Assembly (NCBI RefSeq): GCF_014204865.1
Contig: NZ_JACHMG010000001.1
Coordinates: 7,404,501 to 7,468,500 of the forward strand
Direction of reading: 5' to 3'
Origin: Amycolatopsis jiangsuensis
GTDB lineage: Bacteria; Actinomycetota; Actinomycetes; Mycobacteriales; Pseudonocardiaceae
Length of the DNA: 64,000 nucleotides
Part shown: one piece after another, positions 27,463-38,304 of the stretch
How positions within the stretch are numbered: position 1 is the first letter of the stretch
Layout of the letters: every line of letters begins with the position of its first letter
Notes under the pieces: generated by a model
Told to the model about the DNA's origin: nothing
Seen by the model: the letters and a program-made list of their open reading frames with translations, nothing else
Databases searched by the model: none
Program-made: the position numbers and the translations under genes

Positions 27463-30400
27463 ATGCGATCAGCAGCAGTCCGGCACAGCAGCGCAGCTCG
27501 GTGGGGGACCGTGGTCCTCAGTGTCGCCCTTGTCGCCGCGGGGGTTCTCGCCGGGACGGGCGTGAGCGCGGGCGCGGCCACCGGCTCGGTGCCGGGGGCC
27601 GGGGCCGACCTGACGAAGCTGGTCAATCCGTTCATCGGGACCGAGAACGAGGGGCTGGACTTCCCCGCAGCGGGCGCGCCGTTCGGTCTGGTGCAGGAGA
27701 GCCCGCTGATGAAAACAGCCGGTGGCACCGGATGTGACACGGAGTCCGCCGACACGGTCACCGGGTTCAGTCAGACGACGATCAACGGGTGCCGGTTCAA
27801 CTACCTGCCGATGATGCCCACCACCGGCGCGGTGACTTCGACGGATCCGGCCCAGTACGCGTCGACCTTCAGCCATGCCAAGGAAACGACGGGACCTGAC
27901 TACTACCGGACGGAACTCGACAAGTACGGCGTGACCGTCGGGCTGACCGCGACCGCGCGGACCGGGTGGCAGCAGTACACCTTCCCGCGGACGAGCCGGG
28001 CGAACGTGCTGTTCAGCGCCGGCGCCGGGGTGACCCGTTCCGAGATCCGTGTTGTCGGCGACCGAACTGTGGAGGGGTGGGTCGAGGATTCGAAGAAGAC
28101 CTACTTCGTCGCGCAGCTGAGTCGGCCGTTCGCGTCGTACGGCACCTGGCGGGGATCCGATCGAGCGCCGGGGTCGCGGGAGTCGGCGGCCAAGGGCTCC
28201 AACGGGGCATGGGTCACGTTCGACACGACGAAGGACGACGCTCCCGTGGTCGCGAAGGTGGGGCTCTCCTTTACCGGGCTCGACGGCGCCCGCAAGAACC
28301 TGTCCACGGAAACAGGGAAGCTCGGATTCGACTTCGACGCCGCGCACAAGGCGTTGCACGATCAGTGGAACACCATGCTGCACAAGGCCGCGGTCGGGGG
28401 CGGGTCGCACGACCAGCGGGTCGCGTACTACACGGCGCTGTACCACTCGATGCTCGATCCGAACCTCATCGGGGACGTCGACGGCCGCTACGTCGGAGCC
28501 GACAAGAAGATCCACACGGCCCGCGGCTACACGCCCTACAGCAATTTCTCCCTGTGGGACACCTATCGCACGCAGAACCAACTGCTCGAGATGCTTGTCC
28601 CGAAGGTCGCGCACGACATCGACATGTCCCTGCTCGCGATCGCGCGGGAGGGCGGGGCGTTGCCGCGCTGGTACCTGGAAGACCAGGAAGGCAACATCAT
28701 GACCGGCGACCCGGTCACCCCGTTCCTGGTGGAAGGCTGGTCGAAGGGGCTGCTCACCGGCGCGGACGCCGAGGAGGCCTACAAGTACCTCCGGGCGACC
28801 GCGACCGAGGTGCCCTCCGCCGGCGTCCGCCAGAACGGGCGCGCCGGTGTCGCGTACTACGCGGAACGCGGCTATGTCCCGTACGGCCTCAACATCACGT
28901 CGAACGACAACTGCGCGTCCGGCGGAACGAGCGGTGCCTGCTGCCCGACCAAGGGCAACGACAACGACTGCTACTACGGCACGTCGGCCACACTGGAGTA
29001 CGCGGCCGCCGACGCTTCGCTGGCGCTGATGGCGAAGGGGCTCGGCCACGCGTCCGACGCGACGATGTTCGCCAAGCGTGGCCAGTCGTACAAGAACGTC
29101 TTCGACACGCGGACCGGCCAGTTCCGGCCTCGCACCGCGGCCGACGGCACATGGCTGACCCCGTACGACCCGGTCACGAGCAACCACGCTTTCCACGAGC
29201 AGAACTCGAGCCAGTACCAGTGGATGGTGCCGCAGGATCCGGCAGGGCTCGTCAGCATGCTGGGTGGCCGCGGCACGACCACCGCACGGCTGAACGAGTT
29301 CTTCGCCTACGACGATCTCCTCGCCGATCCGGAGGGCACCGCTCGCGAGGCATGGGTCAGCGATCCGTACAACTACTACGACTCCACGAAGTACAACCCG
29401 AACAACGAGCCGAACCTCATCGCGCCGTACCTGTACGCGTGGACCGGGCAGCCCGGCCACACCGCGACCGTCGTCAAGGCGCAGGAAACCTTGTTCACCA
29501 ACACTCCCGGCGGGATCCCCGGCAACGACGACATGGGGGAGATGTCCTCCTGGTACGTGATGTCGTCGCTGGGGCTCTATCCCACGACGAGCGGTGCCAA
29601 CTTCGACGTGCTCACCACCCCGCAGTTCCCGGCCGCGCGCGTGCGGATCGGCGACTACGGGAAGACACAGGGCGGCACGCTGACGATTTCGGCGCCGGGC
29701 ACGAGCATGATCAACCGCTACATCGCTTCGGCGACCGTGAACGGCACGGCGTGGGGCAAGGCCTGGGTCGACCAGGCCGACATCGCGCACGGCGGCCGCA
29801 TCGACTACGCGCTGAGCACCAAGCCCACCGCATGGGCGACAGCAGCGAAGGACGCTCCGCCGTCGATCGACAGGACGCCGAACCCGCAGCATCAGCTGAA
29901 TGTCGACGTCACGCCCGACCAGGTTTCCCTGGAGCCCACGGCGGGTCGAGCGTCGCAGCAGGACGTCGAATTGACGTTGCTGGCCACGGCTCCGCGCAAC
30001 GCACGCATCGCCGTCACCGCGAAGGGACCGAAGGGGTGGCTGGTTGTCCCGTCCTCCGCGGTGAGCACAGCCCGCTCGAACGGGCTCCCCGCTCAGGTGA
30101 ACGACACAGTGCGGATCACTGCTCCGGCCGGGACCACAGCGGGCACCTATCCGGTGTCGGTCACCGCCAAGCTTCCCGGAGCCGCCCCGGTCACGAAGAC
30201 CGTCACCGTCGTCGTCCAGCAGGCCGGGAGTTGCGCGATCCAGACGGACACGTCGTGCGCCGTCGATCTGAACGCCGCCTACAACAACGACGGCGTCGCC
30301 ACCCTCGACGCCCCCGGCGAGGGCGACTTCGACGGCACCGGTGTGAGCTACGCTGCCGACCAGCTGCCCGCGCCGGGGCCGGTGACCTTCGGCGACGTCA

Positions 30401-30858
30401 CCTATCAAGCGCCGCCGACCTCCGGCAGCAGCCCGAACTTCGTCAAGTCCACCGGGCAGGCGCTCGCCCTGCCGTCCGGGCACTACGGCAGCCTCCACAT
30501 CGTCGGCGCGTCCGACAACGGCAGCACCGGTGCCGCGTCGGCCACCGCCGTGGTCACTTACACCGACGGCAGCGCCGCGACGGTTCCGCTCCAGCTCACC
30601 GGCTGGGCGAACACAGCGCCGGACTTCGGCAACACCGTGGCGCTGACGACCGCGTACCAGCTCAAAGCCGGAACCGGGAAGGTCGACAACAAGGCGTCGC
30701 TCTACGAGACGACCGTCCCGCTCGAACCAGGAAAGCAGGTCCGTTCGCTGTCCCTGACCGCCCCGTCCGTCCCGGCCTGGGTGGCACCCGGCTCCGGAGG
30801 ACTCGACTGGCAACGCAACAGCGATCTCGAAATCTACGCGATGACCCTGCAACGCTGA
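27463..30858 (+). CDS. Secreted GH92 family alpha-mannosidase with C-terminal accessory domains
   Basis: A 1131-residue exported enzyme with a signal peptide of about 38 residues. The GH92 region (about 45-790) starts at VNPFIGTENEG. It includes the acid-site region FHEQNSSQYQW and the two catalytic-base Asp residues in GNDDMGEMSSWYV. After it come a NEW3/NPCBM-associated Ig-like domain (about 820-925, VDVTPDQVSLEPTAG) and a beta-sandwich domain (about 930-1131) of carbohydrate-binding type. GH92 enzymes trim alpha-mannose from N-glycans or mannans in a Ca2+-dependent way. The ATG is preceded by GAGGTG. Linkage preference is not readable. Confidence 0.93.
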   Translation: MRSAAVRHSSAARWGTVVLSVALVAAGVLAGTGVSAGAATGSVPGAGADLTKLVNPFIGTENEGLDFPAAGAPFGLVQESPLMKTAGGTGCDTESADTVTGFSQTTINGCRFNYLPMMPTTGAVTSTDPAQYASTFSHAKETTGPDYYRTELDKYGVTVGLTATARTGWQQYTFPRTSRANVLFSAGAGVTRSEIRVVGDRTVEGWVEDSKKTYFVAQLSRPFASYGTWRGSDRAPGSRESAAKGSNGAWVTFDTTKDDAPVVAKVGLSFTGLDGARKNLSTETGKLGFDFDAAHKALHDQWNTMLHKAAVGGGSHDQRVAYYTALYHSMLDPNLIGDVDGRYVGADKKIHTARGYTPYSNFSLWDTYRTQNQLLEMLVPKVAHDIDMSLLAIAREGGALPRWYLEDQEGNIMTGDPVTPFLVEGWSKGLLTGADAEEAYKYLRATATEVPSAGVRQNGRAGVAYYAERGYVPYGLNITSNDNCASGGTSGACCPTKGNDNDCYYGTSATLEYAAADASLALMAKGLGHASDATMFAKRGQSYKNVFDTRTGQFRPRTAADGTWLTPYDPVTSNHAFHEQNSSQYQWMVPQDPAGLVSMLGGRGTTTARLNEFFAYDDLLADPEGTAREAWVSDPYNYYDSTKYNPNNEPNLIAPYLYAWTGQPGHTATVVKAQETLFTNTPGGIPGNDDMGEMSSWYVMSSLGLYPTTSGANFDVLTTPQFPAARVRIGDYGKTQGGTLTISAPGTSMINRYIASATVNGTAWGKAWVDQADIAHGGRIDYALSTKPTAWATAAKDAPPSIDRTPNPQHQLNVDVTPDQVSLEPTAGRASQQDVELTLLATAPRNARIAVTAKGPKGWLVVPSSAVSTARSNGLPAQVNDTVRITAPAGTTAGTYPVSVTAKLPGAAPVTKTVTVVVQQAGSCAIQTDTSCAVDLNAAYNNDGVATLDAPGEGDFDGTGVSYAADQLPAPGPVTFGDVTYQAPPTSGSSPNFVKSTGQALALPSGHYGSLHIVGASDNGSTGAASATAVVTYTDGSAATVPLQLTGWANTAPDFGNTVALTTAYQLKAGTGKVDNKASLYETTVPLEPGKQVRSLSLTAPSVPAWVAPGSGGLDWQRNSDLEIYAMTLQR

Positions 30859-30892
30859 CTGTCCCGGTCGCCCGTACCGGCCCGGCTTCCGG

Positions 30893-31324
30893 TCATTTCA
30901 CCGTTTTCATCGGGAATTGGGAGTTGGTGCGGGCGACCCCGGGCAGCCGCGTGAGTGTGGACATGTAGACGCGCTCGTAGGCGGCGAGGTCGGCGACGGC
31001 CACCCACAGCAGGTAGTCCGGCTGGCCGAAAAGACGGAAGCACGCATCAACTTCGTCGACCTCGGCGATCCGGTTTTCGAAGGCCTCGATGGTGCCGAGG
31101 TCCTGGGTGGCCATGTCGATGTGCACGAGGACGCGGAAGGCCCGGCCGAGCGCGGCGGCGTCCACGGCGGCGTGGTAGCCGGTGATGACGCCGGACTCCT
31201 CCAGCGCACGCACCCGGCGCAGACACGGCGAGGGCGTCAGGCCGACCTTGTCGGCGAGATCGGTGTTGGACAGACGTCCGTCGAGCTGCAGGTGGTGAAC
31301 AATTGCGCTGTCTATGGAATCCAT
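30893..31324 (-). CDS. Lrp/AsnC family transcriptional regulator
   Basis: A 143-residue regulator. The N-terminal winged helix-turn-helix reads LSNTDLADKVGLTPSPCLRR (about 18-37) and an RAM-type ligand domain follows (about 65-140). The start is MDSIDSAIV. It is divergent from a PLP decarboxylase gene 81 bp away, which suggests that it controls that gene in response to an amino acid. No Shine-Dalgarno is visible; a CATAAT box nine bases upstream suggests a leaderless transcript. Confidence 0.9.
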   Translation of the reverse strand: MDSIDSAIVHHLQLDGRLSNTDLADKVGLTPSPCLRRVRALEESGVITGYHAAVDAAALGRAFRVLVHIDMATQDLGTIEAFENRIAEVDEVDACFRLFGQPDYLLWVAVADLAAYERVYMSTLTRLPGVARTNSQFPMKTVK

Positions 31325-31331
31325 AAGCAGA

Positions 31332-31395
31332 TTATGCCAAAGCGTGGCACTGAGGCGGCGAAAAAGAGCATCGCGTGCTTCGACGTTTGCCATAA
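31332..31395. promoter_or_regulatory. Divergent promoter pair with mirrored -10 boxes (Lrp / decarboxylase)
   Basis: TTATGCCAAA (31332-31341) and TTTGCCATAA (31386-31395) are inverted copies of each other with one mismatch. Each places a CATAAT or CATAAC -10-like box about 8-10 bp before the ATG of one of the two divergent genes. Both genes therefore look leaderless, and the symmetric pair may double as the Lrp binding region. Confidence 0.5.
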
Positions 31396-31405
31396 CGTGC
31401 TGTGT

Positions 31406-32818
<1,413 letters not shown>

Positions 32819-32838
32819 CAACTCCGGACGTGGCTGGT

Positions 32839-33726
32839 TCATGCCGGCGGTTCCTCGGCCGAGGTCGTGGTGAAGACTTCGGCCACCTCGGCGACGATCG
32901 CGCGGGTTTGTGGCTGGCAGGCCAGCCAGGTCGGCAGCGTGAACTCGGGTTCGGTCAGCGGTATCCAGCGCCATTCCGGAAGCAGCCGCTGTGCGCTGCG
33001 GCGGGTCAGGAGCGCGGCGGAGGCGTCGGTCGCCATGAGGCAGGCCAGTGCGTTCTCGGTGAACCAGGCGAACACCCAGTCCGGATGGACGTCCGCGGCT
33101 TCGGCGGCACGGAGCACGCGGTCGTGTTCGGTGGTGACCTGTTCTCTGCTGTGCGCGAGGATTCGCAGCCCGTCGAGGTCTGCCAGCCGGCACTGGTCCT
33201 GCCCGGCCAGCGCGTGGCCGGGCACGACCGCGACCCCGAAGGGTTGTTCGTAGAGCAGCCGTGCGGTCAGCGGAGCGACCGGCCGCTGGTGGACGAGCCC
33301 GAGGTCGAGGTGGCCTTCCCGCAGCATCCGCAGCTGGTCGGTGCTGCTGGCGTCGGTGAAGTCGGCCGCCGCCGAGGGAACCTGGTCGCGTACCGCGTGC
33401 ACGACCCGGCTGAGCCAGTTCGTGGGCGCGCCGGGCGGGAGGCCGATGCGCACGATCTCCTTGGCAGGACCGGCGGAGCGGGCGACCTCACCGGTGGCCT
33501 CGGCCAGCCGCAGCATTAGTCTCGCGTGCTCGTACAGGGCTATCGCCGACGATGTCGGGCTGACCCCGCTGGGCACGCGTTCGAACAGGTCCGCGCGCAG
33601 GTGCCGTTCGAGCTGGTGGAGCTGGCGGGTCAGCGCGGGCTGGGAGATGCGCAGGTGTTCGGCGGCGCGGGAGATCGAGCGCTGTTCGAAGATCGCGGTG
33701 AAGTACCGCAGCTGCCGTAGTTCCAT
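32839..33726 (-). CDS. LysR family transcriptional regulator
   Basis: A 295-residue LysR protein starting MELRQLRYFTAI, with helix-turn-helix SISRAAEHLRISQPALTRQL (about 18-37) and the usual periplasmic-binding-like effector domain. The internal ATG at 33726 is preferred because it gives the canonical LysR N-terminus; an in-frame ATG at 33747 would add seven residues. It is divergent from the FAD oxidoreductase and MFS genes, which it probably controls. Two CCATACC direct repeats at 33723 and 33731 lie over the start. Confidence 0.88.
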   Translation of the reverse strand: MELRQLRYFTAIFEQRSISRAAEHLRISQPALTRQLHQLERHLRADLFERVPSGVSPTSSAIALYEHARLMLRLAEATGEVARSAGPAKEIVRIGLPPGAPTNWLSRVVHAVRDQVPSAAADFTDASSTDQLRMLREGHLDLGLVHQRPVAPLTARLLYEQPFGVAVVPGHALAGQDQCRLADLDGLRILAHSREQVTTEHDRVLRAAEAADVHPDWVFAWFTENALACLMATDASAALLTRRSAQRLLPEWRWIPLTEPEFTLPTWLACQPQTRAIVAEVAEVFTTTSAEEPPA

Positions 33727-33824
33727 ACCGCCATACCTTGTGGTCATGCCCCGGGTGACGAGATGGTATTGGCTTTGCCCGTGCCACGCATCTGTACTGG
33801 CAGGACGCGAGGGAAGGGCGAGTG

Positions 33825-35069
33825 ATGGACAAGTCGTACGACGTCGTGGTCGTCGGGGGCGGGGCAGGGGGGATCGGGGCTGCCGTCGGTGCCGCGCGGA
33901 CCGGCGCCGCGGTGCTCCTCGTCGAGCAGTACCCGTTTCTCGGAGGAGCGGCCACGGCCAGTTCGGTGCTGACCTATTGCGGCTTCTTCGACCAGCGTGG
34001 CGAACGAGTCGTCGCGGGCGTCGGTGAGCAGGTGTTGCGGCAGCTGCGCGATCTCGGTGCCTACGAGGAGAAGACCATGGGGTGGACGGGAAACCGCATC
34101 ATCCTGCTCGACACGGAGGCGACCAAGCTGGCGTGTGACACGGTCACCGCGGCTGCGGGCGTCGACGTGCTCCTGCACACCACGCTGATCGGCGCCGTAC
34201 GGGAAGACGGTCGCGTGACCGGGATCGAGCTGTACCACCGGGGTGGCCGCATACCCGTCACCGCACGGGCTTTCGTCGACGCCAGCGGCGACGGCGCGCT
34301 GCTCGCGGCCGGCGGCGCGGGTGTGCGGACCGAGCCGATCGAGCGTCGGCAGACCAGCACCCTGGTGTGTCGGTTCGGCGGCGTGGCCCAGGACGCCGAC
34401 CTTTCCCGCGAAGGCCTGCGCGCAGCGGTCGCCGCCCACCACCGCGACGGTGGCGCGGAGCTGGTGCGGGACTACGGCATCGCGGTGCGCCTGCCGCTCA
34501 CCGGAGAGGTCATCGCCCTGCTGGTCGACGAACAGGCTGACGTGCTCGATGCCGCCGCGTTCAGCAGAAACGAAGCCAGTGCGCGGCGCCAGGCCTGGCG
34601 ATATCTCGACGCCCTGCGCAAGCATCTGCCCGGCTGGACCGGCGCGTACCTGATCGAGACCGGACCCCAGCTGGGCATCCGGGAGGGCCGGCATCTCGTC
34701 GGGCAGGAGACCCTCATCGCGTCCGACGTCCTCGATGCGCGCAAACGACTGGAGTCCTCGATCGCGCGGTGTGGGTGGCCGATCGAGGACCACGCGGGTC
34801 CCGGCGTCACCCGCTACACCGAGCTCGCCGGCCGCGGCTGGTACGACGTGCCCTACGGCGCGATCGTCTCGGCCGACACCGGCAACGTGTGGGGTGTGGG
34901 ACGTCTGATCAGTGCCGATTCCCAGGCCTACGCCTCGGTCCGGGTGATGGGCACCGCCTTCGCCACCGGACACGCCGGGGGCGTCGCGTCCGCGCACTAC
35001 GCCGACGGGAGACCACACGACGTGGCCGCGGTGCGCGCGGAACTCGTCCGCCAAGACGCGATCGTCTGA
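33825..35069 (+). CDS. FAD-dependent oxidoreductase (FAD_oxidored family)
   Basis: A 414-residue flavoprotein. The N-terminal Rossmann motif VVVGGGAGGIGAAVGAARTG (about 8-27) is followed by PFLGGAATAS. ASGDGALLAAGG lies mid-protein, and the C-terminal region has LGIREGRHLVG and SADSQAYASVRVMGTAFATG, which are usual in this family. The reaction is unknown; relatives oxidise small organic acids or act next to hydrolases. ATG 33825 follows GGGAAGGG. An MFS gene follows after 25 bp, suggesting uptake and oxidation of the same compound under the divergent LysR. Confidence 0.87.
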   Translation: MDKSYDVVVVGGGAGGIGAAVGAARTGAAVLLVEQYPFLGGAATASSVLTYCGFFDQRGERVVAGVGEQVLRQLRDLGAYEEKTMGWTGNRIILLDTEATKLACDTVTAAAGVDVLLHTTLIGAVREDGRVTGIELYHRGGRIPVTARAFVDASGDGALLAAGGAGVRTEPIERRQTSTLVCRFGGVAQDADLSREGLRAAVAAHHRDGGAELVRDYGIAVRLPLTGEVIALLVDEQADVLDAAAFSRNEASARRQAWRYLDALRKHLPGWTGAYLIETGPQLGIREGRHLVGQETLIASDVLDARKRLESSIARCGWPIEDHAGPGVTRYTELAGRGWYDVPYGAIVSADTGNVWGVGRLISADSQAYASVRVMGTAFATGHAGGVASAHYADGRPHDVAAVRAELVRQDAIV

Positions 35070-35094
35070 CCCGCCCGAGACAGGAGACTCGACG

Positions 35095-36315
35095 ATGAGT
35101 TCCGCCAAGCCCTCGCCCTACCGCTGGCTCGTGTTGCTGCTGTGCTGGGCCGGTTTCACGATGACCTCGGTCGACCGCTCGACCTGGGGCCCGGCCTCCG
35201 CCGCGGTCAGCGATTCCCTGCACGTCCCGCTCGCGGCACTCGGGATCTTCGCCACCTGCTACTACATCGGGTACGTCGTGTCGAACGCGGCGGGCGGATT
35301 CCTCACCGACTGGCTCGGCAGCAGGCTGGTGCTGGGGGTGAGCCTGCTGGCCGCCGGTGCGCTGATGATCGGATTCGGCTCCACCACCTCGATCCCGCTC
35401 GGCCTGACCGTGCAGGGCCTGGTCGGGCTGTTCGCGGGCGTGGAGTTCTCGGCCGGGATGAAACTCATCACGACCTGGCTCCCGGAACGGGAAATCGGCA
35501 GGGCCAGCGGGATCTTCATGACCGCGACCTCACTCGGCACGGTCATCGCCAACGCCGTCGTGCCCACCCTGGTCCAGCACGCGGACTGGCGTGCCTCCTA
35601 CCACCTCTTCGGTGGAGTCACCGTGGCCCTCGCCGTGCTGTGCGTGCTCTTCCTGCGCGACGGGACGGCCCGGTCCGGACCCGTCACGCGGTCGCTGCCC
35701 GACATCCGGCCGCTGGTGCGCAACCGGGATCTGCTGTTGCTCGGGCTCGCCGGATTCGGTGGCCTGTGGGGCACCTACGGCTTCGTCACCTGGTCCAACA
35801 CGCTGATGATCAAAGGCAGCCAGATTTCTCCGGTCCAGGCCGGGATCGTGGTGGTGATCTTTTCCGGCGCCGCGGTGGTGGTGAAGCCGGCGGTCGGCTG
35901 GCTCACCGACCGGCTCGGGCTCGGCATGCGGCTGCCGATCATGGTGATCCTGGTGGTGTTCACGGTCGCCCTGCTGGTGTTCGGTGCGCTGCGCAGTTAC
36001 GGAGCTTTCCTGGCGGTCGCGCCGGTACTCGGGATCGCGGCCTATGCCTACAGCCCGCTCACCGCGGCGATGATCCCGAAACTCGCCGGCGGCAGGCTCA
36101 CCGGTTCGGCAGCGGGCGGGGTCAATGCCGCGTGGCAACTGGGCAGCGTCCTGGTACCGGCAGTGGTCGGCCCGGTCTTCCACGCGACGGGCTCCTTCTA
36201 CGCGGCGTTCCTGGTACTTGCGGCGGGCCCGCTGCTGGGTGCCGCGGTCCTGCTCGGCGTCCGCGACGACCGTCCACACCGGACGGACAACGCGCAGCAG
36301 CCGGCCACCGCCTGA
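35095..36315 (+). CDS. MFS transporter (organic-acid/anion symporter type)
   Basis: A 406-residue protein with about 12 hydrophobic helices. The loop 2-3 motif is GGFLTDWLGSRLVLG, and the second half has GWLTDRLGLGM. The N-terminus (DRSTWGPA in helix 1) resembles the anion:cation symporter family that includes hexuronate and aromatic-acid carriers. The start follows CAGGAGA. It is probably co-transcribed with the FAD oxidoreductase. Confidence 0.9.
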   Translation: MSSAKPSPYRWLVLLLCWAGFTMTSVDRSTWGPASAAVSDSLHVPLAALGIFATCYYIGYVVSNAAGGFLTDWLGSRLVLGVSLLAAGALMIGFGSTTSIPLGLTVQGLVGLFAGVEFSAGMKLITTWLPEREIGRASGIFMTATSLGTVIANAVVPTLVQHADWRASYHLFGGVTVALAVLCVLFLRDGTARSGPVTRSLPDIRPLVRNRDLLLLGLAGFGGLWGTYGFVTWSNTLMIKGSQISPVQAGIVVVIFSGAAVVVKPAVGWLTDRLGLGMRLPIMVILVVFTVALLVFGALRSYGAFLAVAPVLGIAAYAYSPLTAAMIPKLAGGRLTGSAAGGVNAAWQLGSVLVPAVVGPVFHATGSFYAAFLVLAAGPLLGAAVLLGVRDDRPHRTDNAQQPATA

Positions 36316-36334
36316 TCGGCGCCGCCTGATCGGC

Positions 36335-37174
36335 TCACGATTCGTGGCCGACTGCTTCCGCGGCGGTGGTCAGCGAGCGGATCAGCGCCTGCGTGGCGGG
36401 GCTCAGCCGGCGATCTGCCGCGAGGGTGAGGCCGACGTCGTGCCCGATGGGCTCGAGCGCGATCGGCAGCGGGGTCAGCCGCGGGTCGCCGGCGGCGATC
36501 AGGCCGGGGATGACGGCCACCATCCGGGTCTCGACGAGCAGTTGGCGCACCGTCAGGAACGAGGTGGCTTCCACGCGGTCGGCCGGCACCGTCAGCCCGT
36601 GGCGCGTGAGCAGTTCCTCGATCTCCTGCCGCAGCCTCGTTTCCACCCCGGGCACGATCCACGGGTACTCCACGAGCATGTCCAGCTCGACGCGGTCGCT
36701 GCCGGCGAGCGGGTGGTGCGTGCCGGTGACCGCCCGGATCGACTCCTGGTGCAGCACGCGGTGAACGGTCCCCGCCGGCCGCGGATGGACGAGCCGCCCG
36801 ACGACGACGTCGACGCGTCCGGAGAGCAGCTCCACGAGCAGGTTTTCCGGCGTCGCCTCCCGGACGATCACCGTGACCAGCGGGTGCTCGCGCTTGAGCA
36901 GCGCGATGGCTCGCGGGAGCAGCAGGTTGGACCCGGCCAGGTGGGTCCCGACCACGACCTGTCCACGGTCGGCGTCGGCGATCTCCTCGACATGCCGCTC
37001 GGCCTGGCTGAGCTGCGCCAGCACAGCGCGGGCATGTCCGGTGAACGCCGTCCCGAACTCCGTCACCGCGATCCCGCGCGGACCCCGTTCGTACAGCGGG
37101 ACGCCCAGGATTTTCTCCAGCTCCTGCAGGCCACGCGTCACGACCGGCTGGCTGATGTGCAGTGCCGCTGCCGC
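36335..37174 (-). pseudogene. LysR family regulator lacking its N-terminus (5' truncated)
   Basis: The effector domain and most of the linker helix are intact, ending at GHES. Read upstream, the LysR helix-turn-helix is recognisable only back to AAAALHISQPVVTRGLQELE, whose first codon is near 37174. Upstream codons read GAGRPG-like sequence with no homology. The first 20-25 residues, including the first helix of the DNA-binding domain, are missing. A GTG at 37141 could start a 268-residue protein without a working helix-turn-helix. The break lies within about 10 bp of the start of an amidohydrolase fragment on the other strand. Confidence 0.78.
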
Positions 37175-37179
37175 GCCGA

Positions 37180-37380
37180 CAACTCGACCCGGCCGCCCTG
37201 CGCGCGCTCGTCGACACGCTCGGGGTGTCGCAGGTGATGGTCGGCAGCGACTATCCGTACCCGCTCGGGGAGCGACCGGCCGGGGACGTCGTACGACGCG
37301 CCCGGTACCTCGAAGAGGCCGAGATCGCCGCCATCACCCACGGCAACGCACATCGTTTTCTCGGCCCGGCTGACGGCTGA
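37180..37380 (+). pseudogene. C-terminal fragment of an amidohydrolase (ACMSD-like), 5' truncated
   Basis: About 66 residues read LDPAALRALVDTLGVSQVM, then VGSDYPYPLGE, then an ITHGNAHRFLG ending. This is the last part of an amidohydrolase-2 / ACMSD-type barrel, including the catalytic Asp of GSDYP. Nothing of the first ~250 residues, which carry the HxH metal site, is present, so it cannot be active. The homology begins a few bases from where the LysR homology on the opposite strand stops. Confidence 0.72.
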
Positions 37381-37387
37381 TCGTTCG

Positions 37388-38161
37388 TCAGAAGCCGGGG
37401 AACACCCGGCGCAGGTCGTCGAGGGTGATGCTGCCCTCGAGGGTGACGCCGTTGTCGTAAGGCGCCTTGAGCCGGCCGCTGATCAGCCGGACGAATGCTT
37501 CGGCCGATCCGTTGAACGATGCGGACGGTGCGTCGAGGTGGTCGACCAGGGTGACCGCGTCGTCGATCACGAGACCGGCTCCGGGGACGGCGAGGGACAC
37601 CGGGTTCGCGAGTTCGGCCGGCTTCGCCAGGAAGCTCAGCATGAAGCCGACGGGCCCGGTCAGGAGGTCGACGAGGACCGCGGCGGAGTCGGCGTCCACC
37701 TCGGCGTTCGGGTCGAAGGCCACACGTACGTCCCACGAGTGGTTGGCCACTTCGCTGAGCCGCATGCCCAGTGCGGTCAGCAACGGGACCGGCTCCGGCA
37801 GGAAGCCGAGGTCGACGGTCAGTGATGAGCGCTGCTCGGGGGTGAGCGCTTCGACGGTGTCGAGCCAGCGGCGGTTGTGCTCGAGGAAACCCTCGGCCTG
37901 CGCGCGGGGCGTGGATGCGTCCCAGCGTGCCCAGATCGTCTGGTTGTCCTCGGCAGCCACGGTTTCCCCGGCGGCGCGGGCGATGGGTGCGCGGCCGATT
38001 TCGGCGCCACTGCCGAGGTGGGAGAGGGCCTGGGCGACGGTCCACTCCGCAGCGCCGCTCGTGGTCGCGAGCTGGTCGTCGGTGAGGGCGCGGACGAGTC
38101 CGGCGAGCGTGGCGTGTTCGGAGCGCAGGGCGGTGATCGTGCGATCGACGAGTTGACTCAT
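37388..38161 (-). CDS. Maleylpyruvate isomerase family mycothiol-dependent enzyme (DinB-like)
   Basis: A 257-residue protein. The N-terminal four-helix MDMPI/DinB domain reads EWTVAQALSHLGSGAEI (His ~48) and ANHSWDVRVAFD (His ~145, Asp ~148), which supply metal ligands. A sterol-carrier-like C-terminal part follows. Members use mycothiol, the actinobacterial thiol, for isomerisation or transfer reactions; the specific substrate is not known. The start MSQLVDR is chosen because GAGGG precedes it and the upstream extension has no homology. Confidence 0.83.
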   Translation of the reverse strand: MSQLVDRTITALRSEHATLAGLVRALTDDQLATTSGAAEWTVAQALSHLGSGAEIGRAPIARAAGETVAAEDNQTIWARWDASTPRAQAEGFLEHNRRWLDTVEALTPEQRSSLTVDLGFLPEPVPLLTALGMRLSEVANHSWDVRVAFDPNAEVDADSAAVLVDLLTGPVGFMLSFLAKPAELANPVSLAVPGAGLVIDDAVTLVDHLDAPSASFNGSAEAFVRLISGRLKAPYDNGVTLEGSITLDDLRRVFPGF

Positions 38162-38304
38162 GCCACCCTCAACTCCCGACCGGACGCGAGTGTTCCGCCG
38201 AGCAGGAGCCGTCACTCGCGAGAGGTCATCACGGCGGCACCTATCCGGTCGGCGGCGGCGCCCTGCTCACCGGGAAGCCCCGCGGCAATTGCTAACTTCG
38301 GTGC

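Noticed and set aside
30917..31405. Upstream extension of the PLP decarboxylase frame on the + strand
   Set aside because: It lies antisense to the Lrp gene and has no homology; MSELVLTDQ at 31406 is the natural start.
33723..33770. CCATACC direct repeats and a distant GGTAT inverse copy in the LysR/FAD divergent gap
   Set aside because: The spacing does not follow the T-N11-A rule and the repeats overlap the LysR start codon, so I do not call an operator.
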